DNA of 64,000 nucleotides from Xanthobacter dioxanivorans (GCF_016807805.1 NZ_CP063362.1:2894501-2958500); one strand, 5' to 3'; counted from the first letter of the stretch, positions 1 through 8,829 are shown. Translations and numbers: made by a program. Notes: generated by a model from the sequence alone, not told the origin.

Positions 1-744
1 CATGATGTCCGCCGCTGCGTAGGCGGCATCGAGTTGCGCCGTATCAAGCTGCCCGGCGAGCCGCACGCGGCCGCCGGGCATGGCGGCGACGCGGCCGGCG
101 ATGCGCGCGGCGGTGCCGGGATCGAGGTCCGGCGTGCCGACGATGGTCAGGGTGAAATCCAGGTCGCCCAGCCGTTCGACCGCGTCGAGGAGCACGTCGT
201 AGCCCTTGCGCGGCGTCAGCGATCCCACCGCAATGAGTCGCGGCGGCGCGCCGTCCGCCGGCACCCGCGCCGCCGGCTCGGTGCCCGGCAGGGCAAGGGT
301 CATGCGCTCCGGGGTGACGCCATAGCGCGCGATCAGCATGCGCCACGTCTCGGGGCTGATGGCGATGACGGCGTCGACGATGGCGAGCACCGCCTGTTCG
401 CTTGCATGGAGCGCATGCGCCGCCGCCCGGTCGAGCCCCGTTTCCAGCGCCAGCGGGTGGTGCACCAGCGCCACCGTGCGCCGGCCGAGGCGCTTCAGCC
501 GCTCCGCCGGCAGCACCGAGAGCGCGAGGCCGTCGCCGAGCAGCAGCGTATCTGGCGGCGTGGCGGCGAGCCGTGCGAGCGCTGCTTCCATCTCTCCCGC
601 CGAGGGCGTGGGAAACGCGCCGTCGAGGCGCAGCGGCGCGATGTCGAGGCCCGCCGCGCCGAGCTCGCGGATCATCCGGCGGTCATAGGCGTAGCCGCCG
701 GTGGGCGTCTCGATGTCGCCGGGATGGACGAAGGCAACGCGCAT
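1..744 (-). CDS. Glycosyltransferase family 4 protein, 3' end beyond window
   Basis: The reading frame starts at the ATG at 742-744 and stays open for 248 codons to the window edge, so the C-terminus is missing. The translation begins MRVAFVHPGDIETPTGGYAY, with the N-terminal glycine-rich donor/acceptor loop of GT-B glycosyltransferases. Near residues 168-175 it has the AVGSLTPRKGYDVLLDA segment that opens the second Rossmann domain of family 4 enzymes. It would transfer a sugar from a nucleotide sugar to an unknown acceptor. It lies 18 bp downstream of the PTPS-like gene and is probably its operon partner. The family is clear; the substrate is unknown. Confidence 0.82.
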   Translation of the reverse strand, partial: MRVAFVHPGDIETPTGGYAYDRRMIRELGAAGLDIAPLRLDGAFPTPSAGEMEAALARLAATPPDTLLLGDGLALSVLPAERLKRLGRRTVALVHHPLALETGLDRAAAHALHASEQAVLAIVDAVIAISPETWRMLIARYGVTPERMTLALPGTEPAARVPADGAPPRLIAVGSLTPRKGYDVLLDAVERLGDLDFTLTIVGTPDLDPGTAARIAGRVAAMPGGRVRLAGQLDTAQLDAAYAAADIM

Positions 745-762
745 TCAGCCTCGCATTCGATC

Positions 763-1194
763 TCAGGAGATCAGTTGCAGCGACGCCGCGTCGGCGCCGA
801 GGTCCGCCTCGTACCAGGCGCGGGCCACGTGGGATTCGTGCAGGGTCACCCGGATGCGGGCGAGGCCATCGCTGCCGGCGCCCAGCGTACCGGCGCGCGC
901 GGCTTCCGCCATCCGGTCGAAGACGTGGCGGCAGAGCACCTCGGTGGTGGTGTTGCGGCCGGCGAAGGCGGGCAGGTCGTCGAGGTTGCGGTAGTTGAGC
1001 GGGCCGAGCACGCCCTTGAGCGCCTCATGGGCGCGGCCGATATCCACCACCACCCCCTCCACCGTCAGCTCCGCGCGGAAGAAGGCCACGTCCACCACGA
1101 AGGTGGCGCCGTGCAGGGCCTGGGCGGGGCCGAACAGGGCGCCCTTGAAGCTGTGGGCGATCATGATGTGGTCCCGCACTTCCACCGCATACAT
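763..1194 (-). CDS. 6-pyruvoyl-tetrahydropterin synthase/QueD-like protein lacking catalytic residues
   Basis: A 143-residue protein with the overall pattern of the PTPS/QueD (tunnelling) fold. The first zinc histidine is in IAHSF (H14) and the second in LHGATF (H28). In active QueD the latter motif reads HGH, but here the third ligand position is Ala30. The nucleophilic Cys four residues before the HG motif is Ala24, and the Asp-His pair normally in LDHHYLND is replaced by LNYRNLDD. The usual late Glu is kept (LHESHV). It is therefore unlikely to make pterins or carboxy-tetrahydropterin by the known mechanism. It sits between a dehydrogenase (30 bp) and a glycosyltransferase (18 bp), suggesting a shared biosynthetic job. 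Confidence 0.8.
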   Translation of the reverse strand: MYAVEVRDHIMIAHSFKGALFGPAQALHGATFVVDVAFFRAELTVEGVVVDIGRAHEALKGVLGPLNYRNLDDLPAFAGRNTTTEVLCRHVFDRMAEAARAGTLGAGSDGLARIRVTLHESHVARAWYEADLGADAASLQLIS

Positions 1195-1224
1195 GCGCGC
1201 TTCCCCTCTGCCGTTGGTCCGGCG

Positions 1225-2193
1225 CTATGTGTAGCGCACGACGGTGGCGATGCCTGCCGCCCCGTCGCAGAGAATACGCGGCAGGGCCTGTGGCAGATCG
1301 TCGAAGGCGACTTCCTCGGTGATGAGCGCGTCGAGGCGCGGGTCGGCGAGGAGGTCGAGGGCCTTGGCGAGCCGGCGCCGGTGGCTCCAGCGCGGTCGGC
1401 GGGAGGGGCTCACCTGCCCCACCTGCGAGGAGAGGATCGCAAGCCGCCGGTGGTGGAAGGCGCCGCCGAGCCCGATCTCCACCGCCCTGTCGCCGTACCA
1501 GCTCATTTCCACGAGGCGGCCTTCCTCGCCGCAGCAGCCCAGCGCCGTGGCGAGGCCCGCCCCGGTGCCGGAGGTGTGGAACACGATGTCGGCATCGAGC
1601 GCCTTCGGCCCCGCCGGCGCGAAGGCGGCGCCGAAGGCGGTGGCGAGCGGGGCGCGGCGGGCGTCGGGGTCGATGGCGGTGACCTCGGCCCCCGGCAGGC
1701 GGGCGGCGAGGTAGGCCACGAGCAGGCCGACGAGCCCGGTTCCCACCACCGCGATGCGGTCGCCGGGGCCGGCGCCGGCATCCCAGAGCGCGTTCAGCGC
1801 CGTCTCCATGTTGGCGGCGAGGGTCGCCCGGCGGGCGGGAACGCCATCGGGCACCGGCACCAGCGCGTCGGCGGGGAGGCGGAAGCGGTCCTGATGCGGG
1901 GCAAGGGCGAACACCGTGCGGCCCAGAAGCTCCGCCGGGCCCTCCTCCACGCGGCCGACCGCGCTGTAGCCGTATTTCACCGGGAAGGGGAAATCGCCGT
2001 CCTGCAAGGGCGCGCGCATGCGGTCGCGGTGGATCGGGTCGGCGAGCCCCCGGAAGACAAGGCGCTCGGTGCCGCGGCTGATGCCGCTCCACAAGCTCTC
2101 GATGCGCGCATGGCCGGCGGCGGCGTCCGGCAGCGGCGCGGTGCGCAGGGCACAGCTGCCCGGGCCGACGTACCAGAGTGCGCGCGCGGTCAT
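1225..2193 (-). CDS. Zinc-less MDR-family dehydrogenase
   Basis: A 322-residue medium-chain dehydrogenase/reductase. The Rossmann motif VVGTGLVGLLVA lies in the second half and is followed by an acidic residue (TAIDPD), which favours NAD. The N-terminal catalytic region reads SGISRGTE where zinc alcohol dehydrogenases have a Cys ligand, and the four-Cys structural zinc lobe is absent. This resembles BchC-like and other zinc-free members. The chosen ATG (2191-2193) gives the natural MDR N-terminus; an ATG ten codons upstream is possible. It is the first gene of a minus-strand set with the PTPS-like and glycosyltransferase genes, and diverges from opgH across an 88-bp gap. Substrate unknown. 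Confidence 0.75.
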   Translation of the reverse strand: MTARALWYVGPGSCALRTAPLPDAAAGHARIESLWSGISRGTERLVFRGLADPIHRDRMRAPLQDGDFPFPVKYGYSAVGRVEEGPAELLGRTVFALAPHQDRFRLPADALVPVPDGVPARRATLAANMETALNALWDAGAGPGDRIAVVGTGLVGLLVAYLAARLPGAEVTAIDPDARRAPLATAFGAAFAPAGPKALDADIVFHTSGTGAGLATALGCCGEEGRLVEMSWYGDRAVEIGLGGAFHHRRLAILSSQVGQVSPSRRPRWSHRRRLAKALDLLADPRLDALITEEVAFDDLPQALPRILCDGAAGIATVVRYT

Positions 2194-2281
2194 GGGGCAT
2201 TTTGACGCATCGGTGGCTGCCATGCCTGCGCTTTCGTATAGCCACGGGGAATGCCGCTGCGGGCGGCGAAGGGAGCTATGC

Positions 2282-4105
2282 ATGTCTTCGCGGTCCGGTC
2301 CAATCCCCCGGCGGCTTCCTGCGGATGCCTTTACCCCCGCTCTCCTCCAGCCCATGGGCGCGCTGCGCCGGCGGCGGCTGTTCATGCTCGCCGCCAATGG
2401 CGTCACCCTGGCCCTGCTTCTGGCGGGCATGGGGGTGCTCGGCGCCGCCGGGGGCTTCACCGTGGTGGATGGCGCGCTGGCGCTGTGCGCCCTCGCCATC
2501 ACGCCGTGGAACACCATCGGCTTCTGGAACGCGCTCGTCGGGCTGCGCCTCGCCCATGGCGGCCGGCGCGGGCTGGAAGCGGCCGCCCCCTTCCCCGGGT
2601 CGCCGGAGCCGGGTGGCCCGGTGACCCAGCGGACCGCCGTTCTCATGACCCTGCGCAACGAGGACCCCGTCCGCGCTCTGGCCCGTCTCAAGGCCGTGAA
2701 AGCGGACCTCGATGCCAGCGGGCAGGGGGGCGCGTTCGATTTCCATGTCCTCAGCGATACCTCCCGGCCCGAGATCGCCGCCGCCGAGGAGGAGGCCGTG
2801 GCCGCCTGGAAGGCACAGGAGGGCGCGGCGCGCATCTTCTACCGCCGGCGGGCGCAGAATACCGACTTCAAGGCCGGCAACATCCGCGACTTCTGCCTTG
2901 CCGCCGGCGAGCGCTACGACTTCATGCTGCCGCTGGACGCCGACAGCCTGATGGGGGCCGGCACCATCCTGCACATGGTGCGCCTCATGGCCGCCCACCC
3001 GCGGCTGGGCATCCTGCAGAGCCTCGTGGTGGGTCTGCCGGCGCAGAGCGCGTTCGCCCGCATCTTCCAGTTCGGCATGCGCCACGGCATGCGCTGCTAC
3101 ACGCTCGGCGCCAGCTGGTGGACGGCGGATTGCGGCCCCTTCTGGGGCCACAATGCCCTGATCCGTATCGCCCCGTTCCGCGACGCCTGCCACCTGCCGG
3201 CCCTGCCGGGCATCCCGCCGCTGGGCGGGCCGATCCTCTCCCACGACCAGGTGGAGGCGGCGCTGATGCGCCGTGCCGGCTACGAGGCGCGGGTGCTGCC
3301 GGTGGAGAGCGAGAGCTACGAGGAGAATCCGCCCGCCGCCACCGACTTCGTCACCCGCGACCTGCGCTGGTGCCTCGGCAACCTGCAATATCTGCGGTTG
3401 CTGGCCCGGCCCGGCTTTGCCGCGAGCCTCCTGCCCATGAGCCGCTTCCAGCTGGTCTGGGCCGTCCTCATGTTTGTCACCGTGCCGGCGCATCCGCTGC
3501 TGCTGGCCCTGCTGCCGTTCGCCGCCGCCGAGGCGCTGGCGACGCCGGATTATCCGGCCGGGCTCGCCCTCGCCCTCTATGGCGGCATGCTGGTGCTGGC
3601 GCTCACGCCCAAGCTCGCCGGCGTCGCCGACGTGGCGCTGACGTCGGGCGGGGTCGCCCGCTATGGCGGGCCGCGCCGGTTCGCCATAGCGGTCGTGGTG
3701 GAGCTGGCGTTCTCCTTCCTCCTCTCCGCCATCACGGCGCTGGCGGTGACGGGGCAGATCGGCCGGCTCCTCCTCGGCCGCGCCCGTTCCGGCTGGCGGG
3801 CACAGGTCCGCGACGGGCACAGGGTAGGCTGGGGTACCGCGCTGCGCTGCTTCTGGCCGCAGACACTGTTCGGCCTGGCGGTGACGGGGGGGCTCCTCGC
3901 CGTCCAGCCGGTGCTGGTGCTGTGGGCGGCGCCAGTGCTGGCGGGTTATGTGCTCGCAGTCCCCTTCACCGTGCTCACCGCCGATCCGCGCATGGGGCGG
4001 CTGGCGGTCCGGCTGAAGCTCTGCGCCGTGCCGGAGGAGTTCGCGCCGACGCCGGTGCAGCGCATCCTCGCCGGCGCGGAGGCGGGGCTGGGGCAGGCCG
4101 CCTGA
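2282..4105 (+). CDS. opgH: Glucans biosynthesis glucosyltransferase H (OpgH/MdoH)
   Basis: A 607-residue membrane glycosyltransferase of family GT2 that polymerises glucose from UDP-glucose into osmoregulated periplasmic glucans at the inner membrane. Two N-terminal hydrophobic segments (residues about 35-85) precede the cytoplasmic catalytic domain. That domain carries TLRNED, the metal-binding DADS motif, the SWWTADCGPFWGHNA segment and a QxxRW-like RDLRWCLGNLQ. Several C-terminal transmembrane helices follow. The length is in the shorter alphaproteobacterial range; E. coli OpgH is longer. No opgG is adjacent, so the gene stands apart from its usual partner. The start ATG at 2282 gives a typical N-terminus. 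Confidence 0.9.
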   Translation: MSSRSGPIPRRLPADAFTPALLQPMGALRRRRLFMLAANGVTLALLLAGMGVLGAAGGFTVVDGALALCALAITPWNTIGFWNALVGLRLAHGGRRGLEAAAPFPGSPEPGGPVTQRTAVLMTLRNEDPVRALARLKAVKADLDASGQGGAFDFHVLSDTSRPEIAAAEEEAVAAWKAQEGAARIFYRRRAQNTDFKAGNIRDFCLAAGERYDFMLPLDADSLMGAGTILHMVRLMAAHPRLGILQSLVVGLPAQSAFARIFQFGMRHGMRCYTLGASWWTADCGPFWGHNALIRIAPFRDACHLPALPGIPPLGGPILSHDQVEAALMRRAGYEARVLPVESESYEENPPAATDFVTRDLRWCLGNLQYLRLLARPGFAASLLPMSRFQLVWAVLMFVTVPAHPLLLALLPFAAAEALATPDYPAGLALALYGGMLVLALTPKLAGVADVALTSGGVARYGGPRRFAIAVVVELAFSFLLSAITALAVTGQIGRLLLGRARSGWRAQVRDGHRVGWGTALRCFWPQTLFGLAVTGGLLAVQPVLVLWAAPVLAGYVLAVPFTVLTADPRMGRLAVRLKLCAVPEEFAPTPVQRILAGAEAGLGQAA

Positions 4106-4122
4106 GGCTTTCCGGGCAATAA

Positions 4123-4148
4123 AAAGGCCGGGCGGGTGCCCGGCCTTT
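4123..4148. terminator. Bidirectional intrinsic terminator between convergent genes
   Basis: A perfect 11-bp stem (AAAGGCCGGGC at 4123-4133 with its complement at 4138-4148) and a 4-nt GGGT loop. A-rich sequence lies on the left side and T-rich on the right, so it can work for opgH (+) and for the secreted-protein gene that ends at 4167 on the other strand. Confidence 0.8.
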
Positions 4149-4166
4149 CGTCGTGTGACGGCGGGG

Positions 4167-6776
4167 TCAGCGGCGGCCGCCGAACCCTCCGCCGAAGCCG
4201 CCCCCGAAGCCTCGGCCACCGCCGCCGAAGCCGCCGAACCCGCGGTCGAAGCCGCCGGAGCCGAAGCGGTCCCCGCCGCCGAAGCCGTCGCCGCCGAAGC
4301 CGCCGCCGAAACGGTCGCCGCCGCCGAAGGTGTCACCCCGGCCGAAGGCATCGCCGCCGAAGCCGTCGCCGCCATAGCTGCTGCGGCCATAGCTCGACAC
4401 CCGCTGCTCGCTGGTGGCGCGGGCGCGCTCCTCGTTGTCGAGGGTGCTGGTGTTGGCGTTGCGGTCCACGCTCTGCCAGCCGGAGCCAGTGTTCTTGCTC
4501 CAGCCCGAGTCGGTGTGCTGGTAGACGTTGCCGTCGTGGTCCACCGCCACGTGGCCGTTGTTCCAGGCCACCGCATTGCCGGTCTTGGCGTTGCCGGCGA
4601 CGCCGCGGCTGTCCACGCTGACTTTGCCGTCCTTGTCGGTGACGGCGGTCTGCGAGGCGTGGCCGGTGCCGGTGGCGGGGTTGTAGCCGGCGGACTCGCG
4701 GCCCGCCGCGGCATTGCCGGTATAGGCGTTGCCCGCCACGCCCGCCCGCGATTCCCCGCGCGCCCCGGTGGCCGGGTTGTCGCGGGCGTTCTCGCGGCCG
4801 GCGGCGTAGTTCCCCGAATAGGGATTGAACGCCGCGGCCGAGCGGCCGGTGAAGTGGGTGTCGCCCGCGGTGGTGCCGTGCCAGTTGCGGCCGGACCACT
4901 CGGTGCCGTTCCAGGTGGTGCCCCAGGCGTGGTTCACCGTGGCGGCGCCGCCCCAGCGGCCATACAGGTTGGTCTGGTTGATGTTGGTGTAGCCCCAGTG
5001 GCCGCCCCACGGGCCGTAGCCGTGCGGACCCCACGGGCCGTAAGGACCATAGGGGCCATAGGGACCCCACGGATGCCAGTAGGGACCCCAATAGGGCCAC
5101 ACCGCCGCGCCCCAGGTCCAGCCGGTGGCGAAGCCGAAGGCAAAGCCGTCGTCGACCCCGAGGGCGAAGCCGGCGCCGAGGCCGTAGGTGACCGGGCAGG
5201 AGAACCAGTAGGTGCCCACATAGCCGGGGCAGGTGTAGCCGGTGCCGTAGACCACCGTGCCGCCCGGCGCCACCACCACGCCCATGTAGCCGGGCGTGTA
5301 GCCCACCACCACCGCGTCGGGGGTGGTGGCGTAGATGCGCACGTAGGTGACGTAGTGGAGCGGCGAGGAGACCGGGATCGTGTAGATCACGTCCGGCACC
5401 ACGTCGGCGACCCGCCACGGGCCGGCCGCACCCTCGGCGACGAACCAGGCGCCGTTGTTCACGGCATAGAAGCGCTGGCCGTCGAGGCGGATCACCGGGG
5501 TGGGGGTGTTCACCGCATAGGTCAGGGGGGTGCCGGCGATGGGCTCGAACCGCGGCGCGCCGTCATAGACCACCTTGAGCTCCAGCGTCCGCTTGACCGA
5601 GGCGGTCTGCGGGATGGTGGCGGCGATGGCCGCTTCCTTGGCCTGAGGCGTGCCGGCGACCGAGACCAGCACGTTGGCCTTGGGATCGTTGGGATTGATC
5701 TTGGCGAAGTCCTTCGGCAGGGCGTCGCTGGCCACGAAGGCCCACGGGCCCTTCAGGTCCGGGGCCCGGAACCAGCGGCCGGAGATCAGCACGTAATAGG
5801 TGTTGGAGGTGGTCTCCATGAACACGGCGTGGTCGGCGTTGTTCATGGTGAGCAGGTTGGTGCCCACCACCGGCAGCATCTGCGGCTGGCCCTCGGTCTG
5901 GATCAGCTCCGTGGGCTTGCTGCTCACCAGGATCGCCGGCGCCGGGTTGATGGGCTTGCCCTGGCTGTTGAGCAGGGGATCGCCGGGGATCTCCTGGCTC
6001 GCCGCCTTGCCGGCGGCGGTGAGGGCGTCGGACACCTGCGGCGTGAGGATCCAGCTGCCCCCGAGCGAGGTGGATTCATACCAGTGGCCGGCGGCTTCCA
6101 GATGATAGGTGCCGGCCTCGTCGAGCAGCAGCAGCGGGCGCGTGTTGATGATGCGCTGGAAGCCGGTGACGTCCTTGATCGGCCGCAGCGCCGGCGCGCC
6201 GGACACCGGCACGAGGATGGTGGCGGCGGTGGTGAACACGATCTGCGGCGGGGTGTTGTCCACCGGCTGGGTCTTCAGCTTGGCCAGTTCCTGGTTCACC
6301 GCGTAGCTCGCCTGGAGCTGGTCGAGCGGGATGGTCATGCCGTCCGCCGGCAGGCGGGACTGGAGCGTCGAGCGGATGAGAGCGGCCTTGTCCGGTTCGG
6401 TGGGCACCTCTACGCCGTCGATGGAGAGGGTGGCGAGGTGGACGAGGCCGGCCGGCTTGTCCACCGCCACGCGGGTGGAGAAACGCACCATGCCGTATGT
6501 GGGGGTACCGGACTTCGGGCCGATGGCCACGGCGGCGCGGCCGGCCATCTGGTCGCCGTTCCAGCTGTCGATCTGCGGCTGGTAGAGCTGAAGGAGCTGG
6601 TTGTCGCCGAGGTCGAAATCGCGGGGCCAGGGCAGCGGCGCGGACGGGCCGGTGGCCTGCTGGCCGGTGGTGGGCTGGGCAGCGGCGGGCGGCTGCTGCT
6701 GCGCGTGACCGCCGGTGCTCAAGAGCAGCGCGGCGGCGAGCGCGGCCGCCGGAGCTCCTCTCCAAAGTCGCGTCAT
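4167..6776 (-). CDS. Large secreted protein with aromatic Pro/Gly-rich tract and glycine-rich tail
   Basis: An 869-residue protein with a clear signal peptide (MTRLWRG, a hydrophobic Ala/Leu stretch, predicted cut near GHA-QQ). Residues about 45-500 look like an extracellular folded region. A tract of repeated YGPW/GPYG-type units lies around residues 555-600. Repeats rich in NxxTGNAAAGRE and NPATG follow, and the last about 90 residues are Gly/Phe/Asp-rich (GGGFGGDGFGGG-like). Similar proteins in this order are often labelled 'carbohydrate-binding family V/XII', but I see no catalytic motif. Surface or matrix location is inferred from the signal peptide and low-complexity tail. The gene is monocistronic, converging on opgH. 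Confidence 0.7.
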   Translation of the reverse strand: MTRLWRGAPAAALAAALLLSTGGHAQQQPPAAAQPTTGQQATGPSAPLPWPRDFDLGDNQLLQLYQPQIDSWNGDQMAGRAAVAIGPKSGTPTYGMVRFSTRVAVDKPAGLVHLATLSIDGVEVPTEPDKAALIRSTLQSRLPADGMTIPLDQLQASYAVNQELAKLKTQPVDNTPPQIVFTTAATILVPVSGAPALRPIKDVTGFQRIINTRPLLLLDEAGTYHLEAAGHWYESTSLGGSWILTPQVSDALTAAGKAASQEIPGDPLLNSQGKPINPAPAILVSSKPTELIQTEGQPQMLPVVGTNLLTMNNADHAVFMETTSNTYYVLISGRWFRAPDLKGPWAFVASDALPKDFAKINPNDPKANVLVSVAGTPQAKEAAIAATIPQTASVKRTLELKVVYDGAPRFEPIAGTPLTYAVNTPTPVIRLDGQRFYAVNNGAWFVAEGAAGPWRVADVVPDVIYTIPVSSPLHYVTYVRIYATTPDAVVVGYTPGYMGVVVAPGGTVVYGTGYTCPGYVGTYWFSCPVTYGLGAGFALGVDDGFAFGFATGWTWGAAVWPYWGPYWHPWGPYGPYGPYGPWGPHGYGPWGGHWGYTNINQTNLYGRWGGAATVNHAWGTTWNGTEWSGRNWHGTTAGDTHFTGRSAAAFNPYSGNYAAGRENARDNPATGARGESRAGVAGNAYTGNAAAGRESAGYNPATGTGHASQTAVTDKDGKVSVDSRGVAGNAKTGNAVAWNNGHVAVDHDGNVYQHTDSGWSKNTGSGWQSVDRNANTSTLDNEERARATSEQRVSSYGRSSYGGDGFGGDAFGRGDTFGGGDRFGGGFGGDGFGGGDRFGSGGFDRGFGGFGGGGRGFGGGFGGGFGGRR

Positions 6777-7011
6777 GAAGACCCTCCCTCCCCGATCTCA
6801 GGGGCGGCGCAGGACTACCATGTTCCGTGTCGAGCGTCAGCGGGGCCGAGCGCCTGCTCCAGGCACGCCAGGCGCTTCAAGCGCACGCCGCCGCGCCCAC
6901 TCCCGGCGCTGGACGCCGAGGACAGACCGGCATCCGGGCGCCATTTTGCTTGTGTTTTCGCCGTGCCTGGCGATCCCGATGGACGCGGGCCGGACCGTGC
7001 GCCGGTCGATC

Positions 7012-7296
7012 CTAGCCCTGGTCCGGGCAGGCGCGGCGCCATTTGAGGCGCGGGCCGGAATCGGTGTCCACCCACATCTTGCGCAGCGGGCAGGAGGGCA
7101 CATAGGCGTCGGTCACCACGAGCCGGGGCCCGAAATAGCCGTGCCACTGGTAAGGCGCCTCGGTGGCCTGGGCGATTTGGGCGACGCCCGGAGCCGGTGC
7201 CGGCTCCGCCGGGAAGGCACGCACCAGGTTGCCTCCGAATGCGCTAGCGACGAGGAGCGTTGCTCCCGCCATGACGATGATGGACCGCGTCTTCAT
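7012..7296 (-). CDS. Small secreted hypothetical protein
   Basis: 94 residues starting MKTRSIIVMAGATLLVASAF, a signal peptide likely cleaved near VRA-FP. The mature part is about 66 residues with two cysteines (SCPLRKMWVDTDSGPRLKWRRACP) that could form a disulfide. I do not recognise the family. A rather long gap separates it from the large secreted-protein gene on the same strand, so they are probably separate transcription units. Confidence 0.55.
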   Translation of the reverse strand: MKTRSIIVMAGATLLVASAFGGNLVRAFPAEPAPAPGVAQIAQATEAPYQWHGYFGPRLVVTDAYVPSCPLRKMWVDTDSGPRLKWRRACPDQG

Positions 7297-7716
7297 GTGA
7301 CTCTCGCGAAAAACCGGGTGGGCCGGACGTGGCAGCTACCGCCGTGCGGTCCGGCCGTCTTCCCCCTAACGAAGGATGAAGATCGGCACGTCTTACGTCT
7401 TTCCAATTGAACCGGCGCTGGATCGGGCGCTCAGGAACCGTTCATCTTTTCGCGAGCGGTCCCCACGACGGATGGCGCGAGAGAACGGTGGAAAGCCCCG
7501 CCGGTCGCGGTTGCGATCTTGATCTCGGCCTTGACGAGGCGTTGGCTTGCGCGGCGGCGCCCCCCGAAGGGGTCTGGGATTCGCGTCGCATGCGGGATGG
7601 GTCCGGGGCGGCGCGTCGGCCTCCTCGGTGAATCCGTCCTTGAATCGATGGATGGTGCGCTCTTTCCCATCGGCGCTGTGACAGTGGCCGGACGGGTGCG
7701 CACCTGGGAGGTGGGC
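7297..7716. other. Intergenic region between the small secreted gene (-) and aqpZ (+)
   Basis: About 420 bp with no convincing gene; the open frames here are antisense or upstream extensions of neighbours. It must hold the two divergent promoters. The only clear structure is an inverted repeat, GGCCGGAC (7321-7328) with GTCCGGCC (7349-7356), just upstream of the small secreted gene. No confident -35/-10 pair was found. Confidence 0.4.
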
Positions 7717-8406
7717 ATGAACAAATATGTGGCGGAATTCATCGGCACCGCGGTGCTGGTCCTGTTCGGCTGCGGGTCGGCGGTTCTCACCGGGTATGGA
7801 AGCGCCCCGATCGGCATGCTCGCCATCGCGTTCGCCTTCGGCCTCGCAGTGACCTCCATGGCCTACGGCATCGGGCACGTCTCCGGCTGCCATATCAATC
7901 CGGCGGTCACCATCGGCGTATGGGCGGCCGGAAGGCTGCCCACGTCCGAGGTGCCGCTCTACTGGCTGGCCCAGGTGCTGGGCGGCATTGCCGGCGCGGC
8001 CATCCTGTTCGTCATCGCCTCCGGCAAGCTGGCCGGCTTCGACGTGGGCACGGCGGGTCTCGGCCAGAACGGCTGGGGCGAGGGCTATATCGGCGGCTAC
8101 GGCCTCGGCGCGGCGATCGTGGCGGAGCTGGTGGGCACGTTCGTGTTCCTGGTGGTCATCCTCGGCTCCACCTCCAAGGCCGGCATCACCCAGGCGGCGG
8201 GGCTCGCCATCGGCCTGTCGCTGGTGATGATCCATATCGTCTTCATCCCCGTGACCGGCGTGTCGGTGAACCCGGCCCGCTCCATCGGCCCGGCCCTGTT
8301 CGCCGGCGGCAAGGCCATCTCCCAGCTGTGGCTGTTCATCGTGGTGCCGCTGGTGGGCGCCTATCTCGCCGGCCTGCTGTTCAAGCTGAAGGTGCTGGAA
8401 GACTGA
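7717..8406 (+). CDS. aqpZ: Aquaporin Z
   Basis: A 229-residue MIP-family channel for rapid water movement across the inner membrane. Both NPA boxes are present: CHINPAVTIG (NPA at 61-63) and VSVNPARSIG (NPA at 184-186), in the usual two halves with six hydrophobic helices. The selectivity-filter His (IHIVF, H172) and Arg (NPAR, R187) match water-selective AqpZ rather than glycerol facilitators. The position equivalent to E. coli Thr183 is Val. The start at 7717 follows GGGAGGTGGGC, a good ribosome binding site. It is monocistronic and ends in a strong terminator. Confidence 0.95.
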   Translation: MNKYVAEFIGTAVLVLFGCGSAVLTGYGSAPIGMLAIAFAFGLAVTSMAYGIGHVSGCHINPAVTIGVWAAGRLPTSEVPLYWLAQVLGGIAGAAILFVIASGKLAGFDVGTAGLGQNGWGEGYIGGYGLGAAIVAELVGTFVFLVVILGSTSKAGITQAAGLAIGLSLVMIHIVFIPVTGVSVNPARSIGPALFAGGKAISQLWLFIVVPLVGAYLAGLLFKLKVLED

Positions 8407-8470
8407 AGCCCGCGCGGCGCCTGAGCGGCGCCGGCCTGGAAACCGAGCCCGCGCGGCGCCTGAGCGGCGC
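8407..8470 (+). repeat. 25-bp direct repeat downstream of aqpZ
   Basis: An identical 25-bp unit occurs at 8407-8431 and 8446-8470, separated by 14 bp, directly after the aqpZ stop codon. The core is GCGCGGCGCCTGAGCGGCGC. Each copy contains a GCGGCGCC/GGCGC inverted element. It looks like a recent local duplication in the 3' untranslated region. Confidence 0.75.
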
Positions 8471-8480
8471 ACGCCAAAAG

Positions 8481-8510
8481 AAAGGGGATGCGCCGTGGCG
8501 CATCCCCTTT
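8481..8510. terminator. Strong intrinsic terminator after aqpZ
   Basis: A perfect 14-bp stem, AAAGGGGATGCGCC (8481-8494) pairing with 8497-8510, over a 2-nt GT gap (in practice a slightly larger loop). The downstream arm ends in TTT followed by CC. It would end aqpZ transcription. Confidence 0.8.
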
Positions 8511-8829
8511 CCGCGAGCCTGACGATCGGACCGCTCGCCCGTCAGGCTTTCCCCGCACGGTTTCCCGTCCGCCATGGGGCGGCGATGGGAGCTTCCGGCG
8601 TCTTCCGCCCGGCGCCCGGCGCATTCGCGATCCGGGCTGCCGCCATCCGGGTTGCGCGCCTCGCTCCTCCGCCGGCGCGAGCCCGCATCTTGCCCTTGAG
8701 AACGCAGCGGCGCGGCCGCTTCTGCCGCGCCGGGTCTGGTTCCGGGCCAAATCTCGGCACAGCATGCGGGGAAGCCGGCATAAGCACAAATCAGATTGCA
8801 TTGAATTTTTGATCAGATAATCTTATCGA
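8511..8829. other. Intergenic region upstream of oxyR
   Basis: About 320 bp with no convincing gene. The last 50 bp are AT-rich compared with their surroundings and contain an inverted repeat GATAA-TC-TTATC (8816-8827) ending 2 bp before the oxyR ATG. It could be part of an autoregulatory LysR/OxyR site or simply the promoter. Confidence 0.35.

Noticed and set aside
34..2205. A 723-codon plus-strand frame over the first 2.2 kb
   Set aside because: It is antisense to three recognisable genes (glycosyltransferase, PTPS-like, MDR). Its composition is Arg/Gly/His-rich with no domain.
4155..7046. A 963-codon open frame antisense to the large secreted protein
   Set aside because: Ala/Glu/Val repeats mirror the glycine-rich tail on the other strand. 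There is no ribosome binding site, and the opposite strand has a signal peptide and terminator.
7393..8472. Minus-strand frames over aqpZ
   Set aside because: Antisense to both NPA motifs; no domain or signal.
8816..8827. GATAA-TC-TTATC as a definite OxyR site
   Set aside because: The arms are only 5 bp and OxyR sites are longer and poorly defined; kept only as a note in the intergenic entry.
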